Part shown: piece by piece, positions 13,180 to 26,000 of the stretch
How the letters are laid out: the number at the start of each line of letters is the position of its first letter
Position numbering within the stretch: position 1 is the first letter of the stretch
Assembly: GCF_030269925.1 (NCBI RefSeq)
Contig: NC_085124.1
Span: 9,486,001 to 9,550,000 of the forward strand
Reading direction: 5' to 3'
Length of the DNA stretch: 64,000 nt
Origin: Bombyx mori
Lineage: Eukaryota > Arthropoda > Insecta > Lepidoptera > Bombycidae
Made by a program: the position numbers and the translations under genes
Notes under the pieces: model-generated
What the model saw: only the letters and a program-made list of their open reading frames with translations
What the model was told of the DNA's origin: nothing
Database searches by the model: none

Positions 13180-15440
13180 ATAGAAAGTTTACTTTTCTAT
13201 TTTCTCAGGAAAACAATAAGCCAATATGTATTATGTACGTAATATCAACAATAACAAATTTCGTCGACTCGTAAAATTGCACAGATTTTGACAGTTACGT
13301 TTACGTATTTGACGTTTGTCATTTTAGTTGTTTGATTCGTCCATTGGGTAAGCAAAGGCAATTTATAGCGCAAACAATTTTTTTTTTTTAACAAAAGCCT
13401 TTTGTACGAAATGGGGAATGGAATGGAATTTAATGAGGTTAGTTAGTACAAAACTGTAGGTGCTATATGAAATGAAATAATGGAAACTTTCAAGCTCAAT
13501 GAACTCAATCGTGTTTTTAGACCTCGACGTCCGACCTGTTCATATTTCCTCACTAGAGCAGTTTTATGGGTGGTAAATAATCAATAAGCCACCAATTGCT
13601 CGTGTGAACCAGAAGTAATATGAAATTAACAAAAAAATAAAAATATAAAGAGGCTTAACCGTCAAAAAGCACTTGGTTATTTTAGATAGTAGTATTGGTT
13701 ACATTTATGCTGTGCACGAAAACCAAAAGTTAAACAGGTTGTATAATTAAGTAAACTTGTTACATAGTTTATGTAGTAGTGGTAAGTAAAATTAAACTTT
13801 ACAACAATCGTCCGTAACCACGAAAACTGTTCGAACATTAAGATGAAAATAAAAACGCGAGATAAGATCATAGTTTTAATTATTTCCACGACTGGTGAAA
13901 ACCGAAGAAAATATTAAATCTGTTACCAACGAACGAGATTGGTAGTGCTTTCGCCAAAATACGTATCACTTTGATCCTCTGTGAAAAGCACAGCTGTTCT
14001 TTCAAAGCGAAAGATCTCCTTTTACAGACGCAGGAACATATGAAGCCTTCACTCTGATTACTTTTTTTGGCCAATTTTCGTTTAGGGTAGGAAGGTCGAG
14101 TATCAGGGAGTCATCCTAGGTATCTCCATAGTCTTCAGAGCTCACTCTGTATGAGACCGCCATAGCACCACATTCCTCCTCGCCAGACTACCCAGTAATC
14201 TACAAGTGCAGTAAATTGTCCTTTCTAAAGTGACATTTTGCAAAACTTACCTCAGGTTGAGCCTGTGAGCTCACCTACCGGTCTGTGAGTAGTCGGAATA
14301 GCCTCTTATACTATCAGCGATTGGGAAAAAACTTGCATTCCCCCTGAATATAACGCGATCTGTGCTGATTGATTCAAGTGATCCACTTTTACTTTCAGAA
14401 ATGAAATATGGACTAACAAAAAAAAACAAATTTACAAAGTATGTAATTGTTTATTTTATAAATATATTTGTTTCAGAACATTTTTTAGATTAGCTGAATA
14501 ACTTAGATGGGATAATGGAGTAGCTCGATATAAGGTTAATGTAAGTTATGGTACAGAAAGTAGTAATGTAGGTTATGGTACAGAAATTCAACTTGACTGG
14601 TGCCTATTAAAACGTATCTGGCATATTATATACAGGCTATTATACACAACTATACTCGCGTTTGAAGACAAATGTACCGTTAGGGAACAATACATTTTCT
14701 GGATAACAAATATTCTTTTATCGGGGGTAGGGAATACGTACAAAATGTCATTACGATCGGTTGAGTAGTTAAAGACTTGAAAGTGACTCGAACGAAACCT
14801 CAATTTTTAACATCAGTTAATTTACACGTTTCAATCTACCAATCACAAAACGCTTCTAACACAGAAGAGTTTGCTGTAACTGATTTTCAAATTTTTATTT
14901 AATTATGAATAATGAGATTTTACTTCTGAATGATTCAAAATTTTCATCTTACAAAGATAAGATTGGTAAAGTAAGGTTTTTATAGAGTACAGTGGGTAAG
15001 TACAAATAATAATCATCATTGAGTTGGATAATGTATTCGAAACGAAAATTTCACTCGTAGGCATTTACTGTTTTGAAATATATCTTTAATACAGTATAAA
15101 TAATTTACATTTTATTAGGAACTGGAAACTAAGACTAAAACATAAAACGGTACAGCCTCGGTTTTTCAAAAACACCTAAGTTGGTGTCACTAGACATCCA
15201 CTTTTTTTAAACATGGTGTTGTCAACCCGAGTTCTCGAACGAGATTGCACAATTTTAATAAATAAAAAATATATGTATAATTTAACGTAAATTCTATTGA
15301 GCTAAAGTTCATAAAACACAATAAATAAGATTAGGATGAGTTTTGATTGACGCATTATTAGGATGATATAATTTTATTTAAAAAAAAAAATAAGAATTTA
15401 TGGCCAGCATATCAATATTTTATGAAGAACAAACAGAACA
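13180..15440. other. Gene-free stretch between MOSPD1-like gene and LINE fragment
   Basis: The first 300 bp should hold the MOSPD1-like promoter. About 14085-14330 is a decayed copy of repeats seen elsewhere (CTCAGGTTGAGCCTGTGAGCTC block). Several ORFs of about 65-70 codons run through here but none has recognisable motifs or splice context, and I do not call them genes. Confidence 0.45.
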
Positions 15441-15448
15441 TTTCACTT

Positions 15449-16060
15449 TCATCATCATCATCATTTCAGCCTATCGCCGTCCACTGCTGAACATAGGCCT
15501 CTCCAATAGATTTCCAGTGCGACCGGCCCATTGCCACCTGCATCCAACGAGACCCAGCGCTTTTTACTAGGTCGTCGGTCCATCTAGTAGGTGGCCGTCC
15601 CACACTGCGCTTGCCAGTACGTGGTCGCCACTCCAGGATCTTTCTGCCCCATCGACCGTCCTCTCTTCGTGCTATGTGGCCGGCCCATTGCCACTTCAGT
15701 TCACTAATTCTACGGGCTATGTCAGCAACCTTCGTTCTTCTACGGATCTCCTCATTTCGGATTTGATCACGTAGAGAAATGCCGAGCATAGCCCTCTCCA
15801 TAGCTCGCTGCGCGACTTTGAGCCTTCTAAAAAGATCCCTAGTGAAGCACCACGTCTCCGAGCCGTAAGTCATCACTGGTAACACACATTGGTTGTACAC
15901 CTTTGTCTTAAGGCACTGAGGTATTTTGGACGAGAAGACGTTGTGCAGTTTACCGAACGCTGCCCAGCCGAGTTGGATCCGTCTACTGACCTCTCTCTCA
16001 AAGTTGGACCTACCTAATCGGACTGCCTGTCCTAGGTATATATATTCGTCAACAACTTCA
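15449..16060 (-). mobile_element. RTE-clade LINE, 5'-truncated, with reverse transcriptase tail
   Basis: On the minus strand the frame runs from about 16050 to a stop at 15466. It carries EYIYLGQ-type text, then NFEREVSRRIQLGWAAFGKL, VYNQCVLPVMTYGSETW, QRAMERAMLGISLRD, RRTKVADIARRI, LKWQWAGHIARR and GRPPTRWTDDL. These are the conserved C-terminal motifs of RTE-type LINEs. The 3' end is a CAT/ATG-type simple repeat (TCATCATCATCATC on plus at about 15449-15462), as is common for this clade. The RT catalytic core and endonuclease are missing. The reading frame over 144 codons is still open, suggesting a moderately young copy. Confidence 0.9.
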
Positions 16061-17050
16061 CTTTACATAAATAGAATTTTACTAAACGGTGAGAAACCGG
16101 CCTACAAACATAGTTCACCTTGGTCAGTACTGTAGCAGCCCTCAATGTGTTCTAATGGACAGACTGACAGATATATTTTTTTGCACGTAGAACATTTTAA
16201 AAAAAAAACAAACTGGAATCTTATTGTCTTCGAAGGCAACTAACAGGGGATTGCAACTAAAGTATGTTGGATTGCTTTACATTGCATCAATAAAAAAATA
16301 GATTTTAAAGATCGAGAAACGAGAAAGAACTCTTTGAATAAATAACATTTTTAGCATGGTGATTATAAACGAAATTTCTTTTGGAGATCAGAGGCTATGA
16401 TCGCTTTAGTACCTTTGGGGCATTAAATTCATAAATAATCGACGACCAGTAAAAATTAAAAACACAAGCGTTCGTACTGTTTCTTCTCATTGTCTATGTC
16501 TTCGTACGTCTTAGATTCGATCGATCGAGTCGAACCATGGTACAACTTATTGGGAGTTCACGGAATGTTTATGTCATGGTATCATCAACGTGGAACAGCT
16601 GACGTGACTAGTGGCTCTACACAAATGACTTTGTTGTTCATCATGAAAAGTAATCAGTCAACTCAGTATCGACAGTGTGTAAACTACATAATCATTTATT
16701 AGTCTTTCATCATTCTTGGAACTCGGTAGAAGCATTACTTTGTACTGTTTCTTGTTGTAAATTGAGCATGATTGACATATTAGGTTTAATCAAAGTTTAA
16801 TGGGTATATCCATTATTTTATATTCCCACATGCACTGGCATCATCTACAGAGGGCAATATGTAAGGTCTAATTATATATTGTATACGTCACTGATTACAA
16901 GACTGAAGATAACGTATGACCGTGAAGTAGAGACTGGCAGCTCAATGTTTTCGACTTGTCATTTTATCATATTGAGCTATACGATTACAAATAAAAATTT
17001 ACATTTTCGCAATTATGCTCAAAGGCTTTAGAATACAATCACTTTGCTTG
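16061..17050. other. Gene-free stretch downstream of NPRL3
   Basis: AT-rich, with no recognisable exon or repeat. A 70-codon ORF at 16490-16702 lacks any recognisable motif. Part of this is probably the NPRL3 3' UTR. Confidence 0.4.
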
Positions 17051-17063
17051 CTTCGGCGTACGC

Positions 17064-20000
17064 CTATTGATATGGATAGAGCATAGCCACAGCGGGATCT
17101 TCTGTTTCAAAGGTGATGAGTACATCTTTGAATTTGTCTAGAAGCTGCATTAGCTGTGAACGACTGACGTTCTCCATAAACATGATCTCTTCTAAATGCT
17201 GCTCGCCGCGGAAATAGCCTGAAAACAAAATATTATACTAATAAATTTAAAAATGTAATAAAATATTAAATAGCAGATGCAATGAACACTATTACATTCC
17301 AAATGAAGGTAGATAAAGCTCGTTTATGATTTTTTTTTAATTGGGCATCCTAAATTTGATATTCTAATCTATTTTATTTTATTATCCTCCTCCTCGCGTC
17401 GTTTCCTCACTGCTGAGAGTCGTGACCATTATAATTCGACATGACTTTACTCCTTGTGATGTCCCGCCAGCGCCTCCGATCATTGGCCGCATGAAGGGCG
17501 TCGTGGAATTTTATTATAACTATACGAAATAAATCATAATATGATAATGTTTACATTTGATTATTTGCGTAATTACAGATTGTAGGAAGTACTTCCCACA
17601 TAGGTCAGTACTCCCATTGTGCCTGTTTCAGTAGCGAAGCAGTAATGCGTTCCGGTTTGAAGGGTGAGAAACCGTTATACTATACAAATTTAGATTTAGA
17701 CCTATATTGTCTCGACATCTGCTCGGCTGTGAGTTCTTAAATTCTATGTAATAAATAAAACTGATTCGGCTGTTATAGTTGTTTCACACTATCTGTGTTG
17801 CACGTCGGTTATTTTATGCCAGGAACTTTTATTAGAGGTTTCAACTTTATCGGTACTCGCTAGGCAATGGCTGACGTCCATGGGCGACGATAACCACTCA
17901 CCGTCAGGTGGGCCGTATGTTTGCTTACATGGGCAGAAAAAAAAATGAATTAGCGAAAATAGGAAAGCACTTTTTTTATTTTTATTGCTTTGATGGGTGG
18001 ACGAGCTCACAACCCACCTGGTGTTAAGTGGTTACTGGAGCTCATAGCCATCTTCAATGTAAATGCGTCACCCACCTTGAGATATAAGTTCTAAGGTCTC
18101 AGTATAGTTACAACGGCTGCCCCGCCCTTCAAACCAAAACGCATTACTGCTTCACGGCAGAAATAGGCAGGGTGGTGGTACCTACCCGTGCGGACTCACA
18201 AGTGTTCCTACCACCAGTAAATAAACCATATAACGTTAAGCGTCACTAAGGTTTCTGAAATGTTATGATAACCTTTCTTATGTAGCTGGGCTAGCAGCAG
18301 TAAGTCGTCAGTGTTGTTCGAGGCGGGAATGTGGGACAATACGGTTCGCTCCTCTGCCGTGAACGTGTGCAGTAGGGACTCGGTGGACTCCGGCTCGGCG
18401 GGCGCTCGGCACGCGTCGGTGACGTCACAGCTGGCCGACCCGCCCCACACCGTCGGCGGCTGGAAACTGGGAAACATCGGTCTTATTTCTATACTGAGCC
18501 GGTACGGGAAGCTCACAGTTCATCTAGTGTTAAGTGGTTACCGTGACGCATAAAGATCAAGAAAGTAAATACCGTCACTTGAGACATAAGTTTTAAGTCT
18601 CAGTTTTATAGTACAACTTCGTTCCACCTGTCAGGCGGGCTTACAAGACGCCCTACAACCAGCAACAGAGAATCTACACAAAACCATAAGATTGTTTGGC
18701 ATGTAAGCCTCTTACGTTGCGCTCAAGGGCCTTGTTAACCATTCAATGAAGTCGTCGTGGCCTAAAGGATAAGACGTCCGGTGCATTCGTGTTGAGCGAT
18801 GCACCGGTGTTCGAATCTCAGGCGGATACTAATTTTTGTAATGAAACACGTACTCAACAAAAGTTCACGGTTGACTTCCACGGTTAAGGAATAACATCGT
18901 GTAATAAAAATGAAACCGCAAAATTATAATGTGCGTAATTATGGGTGGTAGGACCTCTTGTGAGTCCGCGCGGGTAGGTACCTTCACCTCGCCTATTTCT
19001 GCCATGAAGCAGTAATGCGTTTCGATTTGAAGGGTGGAGCAGCCGTTGTAACTATACTTGAGACCTTAGAACTTAGATCTCAAGGTGGGTGGCGCATTTA
19101 CGTCGTAGATGTCTATGGGATCCAGTAACCACTTAACACCAGATGGGCTGTGAGTTCGTCCACCCATCTAAGCTATATAAAAAAACGTAGGTAATAAAGT
19201 CGGCTATTAATCTAAGATCTAATAATTAAAGTTAGCTAACCTCATTTCGCTTTGCAGTTTCAAATTTAAAGAAACCCCGTTCTTCTTTTCCGATCCGTTC
19301 GTCAAGCCGTTCGTTTTGGTGCGCGGCGAGACGTCCTGGTCGCTCTCGAACCGGTCCTCGTCGCTGCTCGTGTTGTTGGCGGCGTTGTCGTTGTCCTTCA
19401 GCGACAAATCCGACAGCCTCGAAGGTAGGCCTTTCGATTTATCATCCGAGGTCAAGGTTTCGCCATTGGAGAGTTCAGCGTGACTAGCGTCGTTGCCGTT
19501 CGCCTCTATACTATTACCGGCCGTGCCGTTTATGTTGTTAGAGATGCCGCTGTCCACAGAGTTGCCGTGTTTCTTTTGTTTATCAATTTGATTATCGTAA
19601 TCGCAACCGTTCGTTTTGATTCCGTCGACAACGTCGATGCCGTCGTCGAACGAATGATTCGCCGAATCATTTTCGTGAAATTTCTCGTGTTTCTTTCGAT
19701 CCGAATCGATTATTATTGGTCTGGTGTGAGAGAAATCCGTTTGATTGAGATTGTTTTCGGTGGGGTAGTCTTCGTCCGAATCGGGGAATATGGTGTTGTC
19801 CCTGGGCTCGACGGGCTCAGGTACGTTGAGTTGCATTTGGTTCAGCGAGGAGAACGACACGCTGCACGATCTGTTGTATATGTCGTGCTTTTCGCAGTAA
19901 TACTCTTTGCCGTCTGAAAAGTAAAGTGTAAAGTTTTAAATTTACTATCTGTATATTTTTTTTAAAACACCATAAAAAACGTATGTATGTGTTTTTGTAA

Positions 20001-23000
20001 AGGATTGTTTATTGTTACATTATATAACAGTATTGTATTTCAAAAATCCTAAGATAGCACTTAGCTTTGTGTATTGAATATATTAGGAAAGGAAAAAAAA
20101 TTACATTATGTTTAAGTTTACCACCGCACTGACTGAAATCATTGACTTAACTTTCTGCAAAACTGTTCATTCAAAAGCCATTAGATTTTGATGAAATTAT
20201 ATGTTTTAAACATAGCTTGTTGTTACTATGCCAGATGCCACATATAACATATAAGGCGAGGACCTATTTCAATGGTAATCAAATGATCTATTTTTAATTT
20301 AATTAGCAATCACTATTCTTCTTAAATAGTTGGATTTTGTACTTTAAATTACTAAGTAAAATCTAAGTCTAACTTTTTCACTTCAAGATATCACACGCAT
20401 GATATCAGTAACTAATCATTGTTTTATGGCTACCTAAATGTCACACCTAATAAAGATGCTTTCAGTCTGATCCCCACAAATGTTTCTGGCAAAGTTTTTT
20501 TTATTGCTTAGATGGGTGGGCGAGCTCACAGCCCACCTGGTGTTAAGTGGTTACTGGATCCCATAGACATTTACAACGTAAATGCGCCACCCAACTTGAG
20601 ATATAAGTTCTAACGTCTCAAACCGAAACGCATTACTGCTTCACGGCCACAATAGGCGGGGTGGTGGTACCTACCCGCGCGGACTCACAAGAGGTCCTAC
20701 CACCAGGAACTTAATTTAACGTTCAATTAAATTTTTAATATTGGTTGTTGGCTACAAGGTTCAATTTAAGGCATATAAAAATTGTTGACCTGCATCACGT
20801 CCCCAATGCGGCGAATTGAACTGCACGTACGTATGGAGCTGCAGCAAGAGTCTGCGTTGCAACAGCCACGCCACGCAGCGGGCCAGCCGCGCCGAGCCCC
20901 CGCACCCGCCGCCCGCGCTCCGCGATATGTACCACAGCGGAGCCGGCAGAGAGAACTCACTGAGCATCTGCAAATACAGAAATAACGTAAATAAAATGAC
21001 TAAACACAGATATTTTTTTAAATGTAATAATAATAGTAGGTAATTAATTGGTAGGCAGCGGCTTGGCTCTGTCCCTGACATTGCTAAAGTTCATGGGCGA
21101 CGTTAACCACTCACAATCAAACAGACAAAGAGCCAACAACTTGTTCATCACACAATGTTTGCCCGATGTGGGAATAGAACCCACGACCCTCAGCGCAACA
21201 GTCAGGACCACTAACCACTGCACCACCGAGTCAGTCAGTTAAACTTTCTTTCGTTTTAGTAGCAATTGTCGAGGTTTATTGTCATTATTTTTTGGGATAT
21301 TCAGTTTTTAAAATTCCGTTTAAAAATTAAAATCGAAATCTAAAATCGATAATCGAAAATCTTGTCTGTGATTATTGTCAATTTTCATCATTATAGGGTG
21401 AGCGAGCATAAGTAAGTTTCTATTGAACAATTATATTTTTGTGATACTTTAATTCCTTTATAAATTATAGTGCGTAAAGAAAATAATGAATGTCTCATAC
21501 TTGCAATAAACATAGCCCAGGAAACTCCTTGGCGAATTCATCGACAAGAGGTGAATGTATGTGAATATTCGCGCCGGGGGCCACAACGTATACATTCCCT
21601 TCGCACAATGGATAGATCACCGTCGCTTTAGCCCAATACACTAAATGTCCAGTTAGTTGAGAGACCTAGAATAATTCGAAAAACATTTTACACAATTAAA
21701 CCTGAAACGAAATATTATTGTCGCTCATAGAGCTAGCTTAGTTTGGTTTACTTTTTTATTTAAAGATTGGTATTCATTGTCCCTTTAAATACTACGCAAA
21801 TATTATTTTAGGGTACAGAACAGTTTAAAAAATTTAATTTAAAGTTTTAATATGTAAGTGATAGAAATTGAAGTGAAGGGTTGTAAAAGGTAATTAATTT
21901 TGGTTTTTATTTTTGTACAGGTATGAACGGCATCGATTTTATGACCCACTTGATACTGAGTAGTCACCATTGTCGTTCATGGACATCAGCAACGGTACAG
22001 ACACCACCAAGCCATTACCGACCAGCCATGTTTATATTTAAGCCTTGAAGAAGGCCGTATCATATCACTATGTGATTATCATTTTTTACCAATCACTTTG
22101 CTTTTAAGTACTCAAAACACGAACCGCTAATTGTGCTTATGCATCCTTTTATATCAATTATAATTATTTTATTCCGAGAGTATTCATTGAAACATACAAA
22201 TGACATGTACACAATATGTATGTTAATTACTAGATAAGACTAGTTTAGTTAGAGTAAATAGTCACAGAACCCTGTTATATGTATACATTATTGATTTGAT
22301 TATTGATTATAAAATAATGAGAAATTTAGCTCATATTGAATTTCTTAAACCAACTTGCTTTTTAGACTTCCTTTTAATCTAAAAGAACCTTAAAAATAAT
22401 AAAATTTTGACTTATTTATGGATTTATACTGTTTATACCTGTTTGAATGTCAGATCCGCTTCTATGGCCAGTGTTTGAAGACTTTTTAGAGGGCTATATA
22501 GTTTAATAAGTCGCAGCAATGCAGAGCTGCCATCCAGTGGTATCGACGCCAACAAATCATTTGGATTCACCTTAAAGTAAATTAACAAAACAATTCACTA
22601 GTACAAGGATACAGTTCTTATATTAGAAACGTCAAATGTAGTAACGGAAAACATTATTGAGAAGAGTATTAAGCAGTAGGCAGCGGCTTGGCTCTGCCCC
22701 TGGCATTACTAAATTCCATGGGCGACGGTAGCCACTCACCATCAGGTGGTCTGTATGCCCGTCTGCCTACAAGGGCAATAAAATAAATAAAAAACTTGTG
22801 TTCTACTATTTTGATAATATTCTCATTTTAATTTGTTGAAGTCACTTTTCTTTTATGTTTAAAATTTTCAATATTCATAAACACTAAAAAAGTTGTATGT
22901 ATATTTGATTACTTACAAGTAGTAGCATGCCGTGGTATGGCCTCAGTTTTTGCAAACATTTGTCTATTGTTTCCGGTTCTATTATCAATCCTCTGTTGTG

Positions 23001-26000
23001 AATTTGATGGGCTTTGTGGGGCAAACAGAAGGATAGAAGCACCCATTTATTTACACGTACTTGAACTATGCCTGAAAATTAAAGCAAAAGCTAATTTCAT
23101 ATCTAAATTGTTTTTGTATTTAAACCAAGTTATCAGAATCACTTGTTACTAATTAGGTATGATGTTGTCGTGACTTAAATGGAAAGGGCGTCTGGTGTAC
23201 TTATATAGTGCGACTTGACCATTATGGTGTGCAAATTACACAGACAGATATTAATCGTTGCAATACGCACATAACATGTTCTGATGAGTCTGTGCGGTTA
23301 CCAGCACCCTGCTTTTATTTGCTGCAAAGCCATAATTAATTTCGGTTCGAAGAGAAGACCAGCTGTTATACTATACATATAGTCGAGACATGTCTCATAT
23401 CATAAAAGCGAGGGTATTTCAAGGGCAACATTCAGACTGTGAAGTTTTTCAATTCCAGTAACCACTTAATACCATGTAGGCCTAGTACAAAAGTTTATTG
23501 TACTAGGCCCACCAGTAAAATTTAGTCTAGATATGTTATATTTTAAGAAAAGTGTTTAACCTGTGCTACTTAGTTCCTCAAAGACAGATTTCATGGACCT
23601 AGCTAATGAACTCCTTTGTAATATTAAGTGGTAGGCAGACATTGGGCCTCCCTCAAGGCCATTATCTACACTATATGTTGTAGAACTAACAGAATGTCGG
23701 AGATTCTCTTCCTCTTCTTCATTATCACCATTAATTTCACTGTCGTTCCTCTCATTCACTTCATCATGAGCAGCTAGCTGTAAAAATATGAAAAAAAAAA
23801 TTTTTATAGCTTCAGTTGGTGGACGAGCCCACGGTCCACCTGGTGTTAAGAGGTTACCGGAGCTCATAGACATCTACAACGTAAATAAAGCCATATATTG
23901 AGTACGAAAGGTCTGATTTTACAGTACAATAGCTACCCCACCCTTCAAACCGAAATGCATTACTGCTTCACGGTAAAAATAGGCAGGGTGGTGATACCTA
24001 CCCGTGCGGACTCACAAGACGTCCTACCACCAGTAATTACGCAAGTTATAATATTTGGGGTTTGATTTTTATTACACAATGTTATTCCTTCACTGTAGTA
24101 GTCAATCGTAAAGATTTGTTAAGTACGTATATCATTAGAAAAATTGGTACTTGCCTGCGGTATTCGAAGACCTTCTTATCCTTTAGGCCACGACAACTTC
24201 AAAAATGCAACAACGAAACAAAATCTTTTTTGTCTCCACAACGCTGGGTCGGCAAAGAGAATGGTTCTATTCAATTCTCTTCTATCAGTCCTCATCTCAA
24301 CACTCACTCCGTTCCTCTCTCTCTCTCTCTCTCTCATATCTTCCATTCACACACTCCATTCATGTCTTCTTCGTTCGACCTCTTCCCCCACACCATTTCC
24401 ATACATCTCCTAGTCACTTGCATCTCCTCTCTACGCACCAAAACAACAAAACAAAATATTCAAAACACATTTTCCTGTTTTACTTTATACTACTTTTGAT
24501 TCCTAAAAAGTACATTTATAATTATTTACCATAATTTTCATTTCTTCTGTTAAATATGAACACCTTTCTTCTTCATGTCTCAGTGCTTTACCCAGCCTTT
24601 TACTCAAATCATAATAACATTTTACTGTAATTTAAATTAAACATACAATTAATGCGTTACGGAAATATTTTAAGTGTTTTATGAAATGATATCTATTATT
24701 ACTCAAAAAAAGTTGATTCGATCATAAACTGTCTCTATAAGCTAATTTAAAGAGAAGTGTGATGAAATCTACATTCTATTCTGTTTTTATATTAATAATT
24801 ACTCTGCAAGATTAATAGATGTACATTTTCTGGCAACATTCTGGCCATGCAATTCTTACAATAAGCATATTTAGAAGTCTGGTTACAGTAATATTAAAGT
24901 AGAATTAAAATTTAGGGCCAATAGCCAGAATGCTTACTTTCCATAGTTATGACTAACTAATTTCATTCAATTATTTGCATTAAAAAATCTTAAACCGTAC
25001 TTACCTATAGAATGACTGGCAGAGGCTTGTAAAGCAAAAACTATATTTATGAGAATCATAGCAGCAGTATCATCTTTATTTGCTCGGTAGGGCAGCAATG
25101 TTGGATGACCAACAAACCTCACATCATTGACTTTTAATTCAAATTTCTTGTTACATAATTCTGCTTTTACAGCAAACAGTGTTGAAAGCATTTCATCAGT
25201 AAAACCACTTAGTTGACCTGTTAAATCATATTTTGCTTGAATGGATTTGAAAGAATAATAAAACCAACCCAATACCTTTTATTGTGATTGCCTCCCTGAT
25301 AAAGACCATGTTGTTTCAATGGTTATTAACCCTTGTTGCCATACCACATGGTACACCAGGAGTTGATTCCCAAACAACCTTCTTTAGTGTTCCAACCTAG
25401 GTATAATTGATTTTCCAAAAACCATGACTCAGAATAAAACTTTCGTACACTTTGTTTCTACATTTGCACTTAGTTTAAAAAAAATTGAGAGTATATAATT
25501 GTATGACTATATACATCATCCTTATATACTTATTTAATACCAATGTTTATTTATGTAAACTAGCCGTACTCATCTGCTTCGCTGGGCATTTAAAATTAAC
25601 ATTATTATTTATTGTCATTATGTATTTTCTACATGGATACCAAGTTTCAAGTCAATGCATGTCGGATGCATGGTTCAGTAGTTATAATGGAAAATCCATA
25701 AAAACCACTGTAGATTTATATATGTATTTTATATAATATTATTATTTTATGATTTATATAAGTATAGATATCTTTATTACCTTTCTATTTCCCTTTTGTT
25801 TCCTTTTTGTTAATGTTAATCAATTTTGCAATACATGTTAATTGAAGTCTTCTTATATTCACATAATGTATTAGTTAGGGTACTTGTTCTCTTTTTAATA
25901 TTATTGCTAATTGCACGTTGTATAAAAACAGACACACAGTGAACTGACGTGTTACCCAACATGTGACCTTATGTTCATAATAAAATTATAAAACATATTA

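Noticed and set aside
14588..14803. 71-codon minus-strand ORF
   Set aside because: No recognisable domain, no splice signals, and AT-rich composition similar to the surrounding non-coding DNA.
18752..18835. tRNA-like sequences with A and B boxes
   Set aside because: They are the heads of SINEs; they continue into SINE bodies and no cloverleaf with a normal acceptor stem is evident.
19480..19917. 145-codon plus-strand ORF
   Set aside because: It is antisense to NPRL3 exon 9 and its composition (Val-rich) is what the reverse of an Asp/Asn/Ser-rich exon gives. No family motif.
20782..21043. Plus- and minus-strand ORFs over 20.77-21.08 kb
   Set aside because: They are shadow frames of the GC-rich NPRL3 exon 8; only the frame containing WLLQRRLLLQLHTYV fits the family.
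24062..24534. Overlapping ORFs of 89-145 codons
   Set aside because: They run through a SINE and a CT microsatellite; the Ser/Leu-rich text comes from simple sequence.
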